Under the pieces are notes generated by a model. That model was not told the DNA's origin. It saw nothing but the letters and a program-made list of their open reading frames with translations, and did no database searches. From an uncultured Prevotella sp. (lineage in GTDB: Bacteria > Bacteroidota > Bacteroidia > Bacteroidales > Bacteroidaceae): a stretch of 64,000 nucleotides of DNA. Position numbers and translations under genes: made by a program. Location: assembly GCA_900543585.1 (NCBI GenBank), contig UQRP01000007.1, forward strand, positions 1 to 64,000, in the 5' to 3' direction. How positions within the stretch are numbered: position 1 is the first letter of the stretch; the number at the start of each line of letters is the position of its first letter. Below, one piece after another: positions 60,107-64,000 of the stretch.

Positions 60107-60214
60107 TTAAAAGGATAACCCTAAGGGCCGGGAGCAATCCTCAGGACTTGGGAAAGTAAGAGAGACGGGGCTACGGCTCCGATGTTTAATCTTTAAAAGA
60201 GAAAGGATAACATT
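60107..60214 (+). promoter_or_regulatory. Structured 5' leader
   Basis: A leader of about 108 bases. A clear element is the 6-bp hairpin CGGGGC-UACG-GCUCCG (60166-60181), with an exceptionally stable UNCG-type loop. Upstream, CCCTAAGGG-type and GGAGCAATCCTC segments may pair further. No known riboswitch class was recognised. Confidence 0.45.
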
Positions 60215-60589
60215 ATGAAAAAGATTGTATTCACTTTAGCTGCACTGATGACAATGACTGTAGCCTTCGCTGAGGGCGAGACATCCACAAAGACCGAGGC
60301 CGCCGCTATCGAGGCTAAGTACGACGTCAACGTGAACATGAGCTCTCTGAGCCGTGCCCTGCGTCTGAACACTGACGACGCCCGCACCGTAGCTTTCGTA
60401 GAGGGTGAGTTCCGCCGCGACATGCAGAAGGCTGCTACCGCTGACAGCGAGGAGCGCGACAAGCTCGTCAAGAAGGCCATCAACCGCAACCTGGGCAACA
60501 TGCGTTCTATCCTTGACGCTGACCAGTATCACGTCTATGTCCAGCTGCTGAACGCTACGCTCAACAACCGTGGCATCATCAACAAGTAA
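60215..60589 (+). CDS. Small secreted helical protein
   Basis: A 124-residue exported protein with a signal peptide (MKKIVFTLAALMTMTVAFA). The mature part is helical and highly charged, with SRALRLNTDDARTVAFVEGE and a C-terminal LDADQYHVYVQLLNATLNNR motif that recurs in conserved Bacteroidales proteins of unknown function. No known domain. It has a strong promoter, tandem FNR-like boxes, a structured leader and a strong terminator, suggesting an abundant, redox-controlled periplasmic protein. Confidence 0.8.
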   Translation: MKKIVFTLAALMTMTVAFAEGETSTKTEAAAIEAKYDVNVNMSSLSRALRLNTDDARTVAFVEGEFRRDMQKAATADSEERDKLVKKAINRNLGNMRSILDADQYHVYVQLLNATLNNRGIINK

Positions 60590-60611
60590 ACACTGTTTTG
60601 TCATAGCATAC

Positions 60612-60645
60612 GCCCCCGGCTCTCACAGGAGAGTCGGGGGCTTTG
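60612..60645 (+). terminator. Terminator of the small secreted protein gene
   Basis: A 13-bp stem, GCCCCCGGCTCTC (60612-60624) with GAGAGTCGGGGGC (60629-60641), one G-U pair, a 4-base loop, followed by a short TTTG. Confidence 0.85.
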
Positions 60646-60676
60646 CTGTATTAAGGGGCGGTGCTCGTGGAGGTTG

Positions 60677-60967
60677 TTATCTTGGCAGCTCCACCCATTT
60701 GTCGTCGGCAACGATGAGGCCGTGCTCCTTGGCATAGCCCATGAGCCAGTGAGCCTCCTTGGTGGGGCAGTTGGTCTTGCGCTGCAGAGCGTCGAGGAAG
60801 TCTTCGCGCTTCATCATCTTCTCCGGCTGGACGGAGAGGATGTCCTTGACGGTACCGGCAAGCCTCTCGGTGTTATAGTGGTGGCTCTTGTTGTGGTAGC
60901 GGTTGAAAGCCACGAGAGCCACGCAGACGACTATGATAACGAGAATCGTGAGAGTTGTTGTAGTCAT
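60677..60967 (-). CDS. Small membrane-anchored protein with winged-helix-like end
   Basis: A 96-residue protein, start MTTTTLTILVIIVVCVALVA at 60967. It has one N-terminal membrane helix, then a soluble part (KMMKREDFLDALQRKTNC, EAHWLMGYAKEHGLIVADDK) that looks like a small winged helix. Function unknown. A longer in-frame start lies upstream of the probable promoter and is rejected. It is divergent from clpB. Confidence 0.7.
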   Translation of the reverse strand: MTTTTLTILVIIVVCVALVAFNRYHNKSHHYNTERLAGTVKDILSVQPEKMMKREDFLDALQRKTNCPTKEAHWLMGYAKEHGLIVADDKWVELPR

Positions 60968-60996
60968 ACGGGTAAGTGTTTTTACGGTTGATGTGC

Positions 60997-61027
60997 CAAA
61001 AATAAGCAAAATAATCGAATCCCGCAA
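60997..61027 (-). promoter_or_regulatory. Promoter of the 60677 gene
   Basis: Minus strand: TTG (61027-61025), a 20-base spacer, TATTTTTG (61004-60997), about 30 bases before the ATG at 60967. Confidence 0.6.
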
Positions 61028-61083
61028 CTTTTGTAGCCTCTTTCTTTCTAAAACTTACATTTTTTAAGACGAGAGCATAGTCG

Positions 61084-61174
61084 TGCCAGTTTGTCACTAT
61101 ATCCTGCCAATCTGACGAAAGCGGCTGTTGGGTACACGCTTTGTATATAGGGTGGTGGACTTGGGAAACTCCCA
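61084..61174 (+). promoter_or_regulatory. Repeated half-dyads upstream of clpB
   Basis: TGCCAGTTTGTCA (61084-61096) and TGCCAATCTGACG (61105-61117) are related, start 21 bp apart and are each roughly symmetrical (TGNCA-N3-TGNCA). A hairpin TGGGA-AAC-TCCCA is at 61162-61174. No standard -7 box was found, so clpB may use a heat-shock-type promoter or an activator here; this is inference. Confidence 0.4.
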
Positions 61175-61214
61175 GGGCCGTTAGAAACCAACAGAATATA
61201 AAAACAGACAAGAT

Positions 61215-63803
61215 ATGACATTCGACAAATTTACCATTAAAGCCCAGGAAGCCATCCAGGAAGCCGTCAATACGGCACAGATGGCTCACCAGCAGGCCAT
61301 AGAGCCTGTGCACATCCTGCAGGGCATCATGCAGAAAGGACGCGATGTCACCAACTTCGTGTTCCAGAAGCTCGGCGTGAATGCCATGCAGATAGAGAAC
61401 CTTATCCAGCAGGAGGTCAAGCACCTGCCGCGTGTGGAGGGCGGACAGCCCTATTTCTCCAATGACTCGAACAGCGTCTTGGAGAAGGCCGTCGCAGACT
61501 CTCAGAAGATGGGCGATGAGTTCGTCTCCGTGGAGCCTATCCTCTTGGCACTCCTGCAGGTCAACAGCACCGTGAGTCGCATCCTCAAGGACGCCGGCTG
61601 TACGGAGAGCGAGATGATGAAGGCAATCACGGAGCTGCGTCAGGGTCAGAAGGTGCAGAGCCAGAGTGGTGACGAGAACTACCAGGCCCTCTCCAAATAC
61701 GCCCGCAACCTCGTCGATGCTGCCCGCCAGGGAAAGCTCGACCCGGTGATAGGCCGTGACGAGGAGATACGCCGTGTGTTGCAGATTCTCTCGCGCCGTA
61801 CGAAGAACAACCCTATCCTCATCGGTGAGCCGGGTACCGGTAAGACCGCTATCGTGGAAGGACTGGCCGAGCGTATCGTGCGCGGTGACGTGCCGGAGAA
61901 CCTGAAGAACAAACAACTCTTCTCCCTCGACATGGGTGCTCTTGTGGCCGGTGCTAAATATAAAGGTGAGTTTGAGGAGCGCCTGAAGGCCGTCATCAAA
62001 GAGGTGACGGGTTCCAACGGCAACATCATCCTCTTCATCGATGAGATCCACACCCTTGTGGGTGCCGGTGGTGGTGAGGGCGCCATGGATGCTGCCAATA
62101 TCCTCAAGCCGGCGCTGGCACGCGGTGAGCTTCGCGCCATCGGTGCCACGACCCTCGACGAGTATCAGAAATACTTTGAGAAGGATAAAGCCTTGGAGCG
62201 CCGCTTCCAGACCGTCATGGTCGACGAGCCTGACGAGACCGACGCCATCTCCATCCTGCGTGGTCTGAAGGAAAAATATGAGAACCACCATAAGGTGCGT
62301 ATCACCGATGACGCCTGTATCGCTGCCGTGAAGCTCTCGGAGCGTTATATCTCCGACCGCTATCTCCCGGATAAGGCAATCGACCTCATGGATGAGGCTG
62401 CTGCCAAGTTGCGTATGGAGCGTGACTCTGAGCCTGAGGAGCTCGATGAGATTACGCGTCATCTCAAACAGATAGAGATAGAGCGTGAGGCCATCAAGCG
62501 CGAGGGTGACGAGGATAAGATTAAGCTCCTCGACAAGGAGATTGCCGAGTACAAGGAGAAGGAGCATTCCTTCCGTGCTAAATGGGAGGCTGAGAAAGGC
62601 TTGGTCAACAAGATTCAGCAGGACAAGCAGGCCATGGAGGACCTGAAGTTTGAGTCGGAGAAGGCTGAGCGTGAAGGCAACTACGCTCGTGTAGCCGAGA
62701 TTCGTTATGGCAAGCTCAAACAGCTCCAGGACGATATCGACAGCGTGCAGGTTCAGCTCCATGCCACCCAGGGTGGTGAAGCCATGGTTCGTGAGGAGGT
62801 CACTGCCGACGACATCGCCGAGGTGGTGAGCCGCTGGACGGGGATACCTGTGACGAAGATGATGCAGAGCGACCGTGAGAAGCTCCTGCATCTTGAGGAC
62901 GAGCTTCACAAGCGTGTCGTGGGTCAGGACGAGGCCATCAAGGCTGTCGCTGACGCCGTGCGCCGCTCTCGCGCCGGTCTGCAGGATCCGAAGCGCCCGA
63001 TAGCGTCGTTCATCTTCCTCGGTACAACGGGTACTGGTAAGACGGAACTGGCAAAGGCACTCGCCGACTACCTCTTCAACGATGAGAACATGATGACGCG
63101 TATCGATATGAGCGAGTATCAGGAGAAGTTCTCGGTGACAAGGCTCATCGGTGCACCTCCGGGGTACGTAGGTTATGACGAGGGCGGTCAGCTCACGGAG
63201 GCCGTGAGACGGAAACCGTACAGCGTCGTCCTCTTCGATGAGATAGAGAAGGCGCATCCTGATGTCTTCAACATTCTCTTGCAGGTCCTCGACGACGGTC
63301 GTCTGACGGACAACAAGGGTCGCACGGTGAACTTCAAGAACACCATCATCATCATGACGTCAAATCTCGGCAGTCAGTATATACAGTCGCGTTTCGCCGA
63401 TCTCAACGACTACAACCGCGACAGTGTCATCAAGGACACCAAGACGCATGTCATGGATATGCTCAAGAAGACCATCCGTCCGGAGTTCCTCAACCGTATC
63501 GACGACATCATCATGTTCCTGCCCCTCACCAAGGTTCAGATTGCCAAGGTGGTGGAGATGCAGATGCAGCGCGTGAGGAAGATGCTGGAGCCGCAGGGCT
63601 TTGACTTGAAATGGACGCCCGATGCCATCGACTGGCTGGCTCAGGTGGGCTACGACCCGGAGTTTGGTGCCCGTCCTGTCAAGCGCGCCATCCAGGACTA
63701 TGTCCTCAACGACCTCTCCAAGAAGATTCTTGCCGAAGAGGTGCTGCGCGACAAGCCCATCATCATCGATGCCAACGACAAAGGGCTGGTGTTTAAGAAC
63801 TGA
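61215..63803 (+). CDS. clpB: ATP-dependent disaggregase ClpB
   Basis: Hexameric AAA+ chaperone that, with DnaK, threads aggregated proteins apart after heat stress. The 862 residues include a Clp N domain (ITIKAQEAIQEAVNTAQ-like start), the first ATPase with Walker A GEPGTGKTA near residue 204 and Walker B LFIDEIHTL, and the long coiled-coil M domain (about 400-530) that distinguishes ClpB from ClpA/C. The second ATPase has Walker A GTTGTGKTEL near 603 and LFDEIEKAH. No ClpP-binding loop was noted. A perfect terminator follows. Confidence 0.98.
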   Translation: MTFDKFTIKAQEAIQEAVNTAQMAHQQAIEPVHILQGIMQKGRDVTNFVFQKLGVNAMQIENLIQQEVKHLPRVEGGQPYFSNDSNSVLEKAVADSQKMGDEFVSVEPILLALLQVNSTVSRILKDAGCTESEMMKAITELRQGQKVQSQSGDENYQALSKYARNLVDAARQGKLDPVIGRDEEIRRVLQILSRRTKNNPILIGEPGTGKTAIVEGLAERIVRGDVPENLKNKQLFSLDMGALVAGAKYKGEFEERLKAVIKEVTGSNGNIILFIDEIHTLVGAGGGEGAMDAANILKPALARGELRAIGATTLDEYQKYFEKDKALERRFQTVMVDEPDETDAISILRGLKEKYENHHKVRITDDACIAAVKLSERYISDRYLPDKAIDLMDEAAAKLRMERDSEPEELDEITRHLKQIEIEREAIKREGDEDKIKLLDKEIAEYKEKEHSFRAKWEAEKGLVNKIQQDKQAMEDLKFESEKAEREGNYARVAEIRYGKLKQLQDDIDSVQVQLHATQGGEAMVREEVTADDIAEVVSRWTGIPVTKMMQSDREKLLHLEDELHKRVVGQDEAIKAVADAVRRSRAGLQDPKRPIASFIFLGTTGTGKTELAKALADYLFNDENMMTRIDMSEYQEKFSVTRLIGAPPGYVGYDEGGQLTEAVRRKPYSVVLFDEIEKAHPDVFNILLQVLDDGRLTDNKGRTVNFKNTIIIMTSNLGSQYIQSRFADLNDYNRDSVIKDTKTHVMDMLKKTIRPEFLNRIDDIIMFLPLTKVQIAKVVEMQMQRVRKMLEPQGFDLKWTPDAIDWLAQVGYDPEFGARPVKRAIQDYVLNDLSKKILAEEVLRDKPIIIDANDKGLVFKN

Positions 63804-63823
63804 TGTTCCTTTAGATAATATGA

Positions 63824-63857
63824 AGGGCGAGGGAGAAATTTTCCCTCGCCCTTTTTT
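63824..63857 (+). terminator. Terminator of clpB
   Basis: A perfect 12-bp stem, AAGGGCGAGGGA (63824-63835) with TCCCTCGCCCTT (63842-63853), in a TTTTTT run. It can also terminate the convergent cmk. Confidence 0.93.
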
Positions 63858-63888
63858 CATGGGGTTGCTGGGGAAGGTAGGAAGCTGG

Positions 63889-64000
63889 CTATCGGCTTTT
63901 CTCCTCAAATTTCTCCAGGAGCCAGCGGTTCTGCTCGTCGATGGTCATGTGGCTGTTGTCGAGGACGAGGGCGTCGTCGGCCTGGCGGAGAGGCGAGACG
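63889..64000 (-). CDS. cmk: Cytidylate kinase, C-terminal part (runs off the window)
   Basis: The minus strand reads SPLRQADDALVLDNSHMTID then EQNRWLLEKFEEKSR and a TAG at 63891-63889. This matches the C terminus of cytidylate kinase, which phosphorylates CMP and dCMP. Only about 36 residues are inside the window, so the call rests on this end alone. Confidence 0.75.
   Translation of the reverse strand, partial: VSPLRQADDALVLDNSHMTIDEQNRWLLEKFEEKSR

Noticed and set aside
60873..63257. A 794-codon minus-strand frame opposite clpB
   Set aside because: Antisense to an unmistakable ClpB; composition is Leu/His/Val-rich noise.
1..64000. tRNA, rRNA or known riboswitch genes
   Set aside because: Reading the gaps between genes I found no cloverleaf, rRNA segment or recognised riboswitch core; a covariance-model scan would be needed to exclude weak cases.

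Overview
The window looks like a chromosomal segment of a member of the Bacteroidota, most probably order Bacteroidales and close to Prevotella. The evidence is: many promoters of the Bacteroides type (TTTG, about 19-20 bases, TAnnTTTG); Bacteroidota-typical protein families (GLPGLI protein with a receptor-like partner, HU fused to a winged helix, BspA-like leucine-rich repeats, PF09820-type ATPases, DUF1573); an ATP-type PEP carboxykinase; and zinc-free L36. The species cannot be named from the sequence alone. No tRNA, rRNA or CRISPR array was seen.

Layout. 1-3.2 kb: a palindromic repeat cluster, then pstS-pstC-pstA (high-affinity phosphate import, with no pstB or phoU beside it). 3.3-6.2 kb: pckA and a convergent long-chain prenyl diphosphate synthase, the likely source of the menaquinone tail, separated by a terminator and short repeats. 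6.4-20.6 kb: one continuous S10-spc-alpha ribosomal protein cluster from rplC to rplQ, including secY, infA and rpoA, with its own promoter, a structured leader and internal hairpins. It starts at rplC rather than rpsJ and lacks map between secY and infA.

20.7-22.3 kb: an ATPase-nuclease gene on the minus strand. 22.6-34.1 kb: a co-directional set for nitrate respiration: a small membrane protein, mobA, narK, narG, narH, narJ, narI, a TonB-dependent receptor and a small NTPase. A CRP/FNR-like dyad lies upstream. Together these import nitrate, finish the molybdenum cofactor, assemble NarGHI and reduce nitrate with quinol. 34.2-37.6 kb: a metallophosphoesterase, a second ATPase-nuclease and an HU-winged-helix protein whose promoter is preceded by four 22-bp palindromic repeats. 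38.0-46.5 kb: a GLPGLI/receptor-like pair, a third ATPase of another family under a large palindromic operator-like sequence, and a 1127-residue BspA-like surface protein.

46.6-50.3 kb is a decayed accessory island. It holds an integrase remnant, a frameshifted kinase-like gene, remnants of DUF6884-like and GIY-YIG-like genes, a truncated radical SAM gene, and a frameshifted copy of a ~225-residue protein next to its intact paralogue. The paralogue pair plus radical SAM gene is the best candidate here for an undescribed system, although this copy is broken. 50.8-64 kb returns to core genes: a type II NADH dehydrogenase that has lost its FAD glycine motif, an alpha-2-macroglobulin-like protein with a DUF1573 protein, ispH, a small secreted protein under tandem FNR-like boxes, clpB, and the 3' end of cmk at the window edge.

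All family assignments were made by reading the translated sequence, without database searches.
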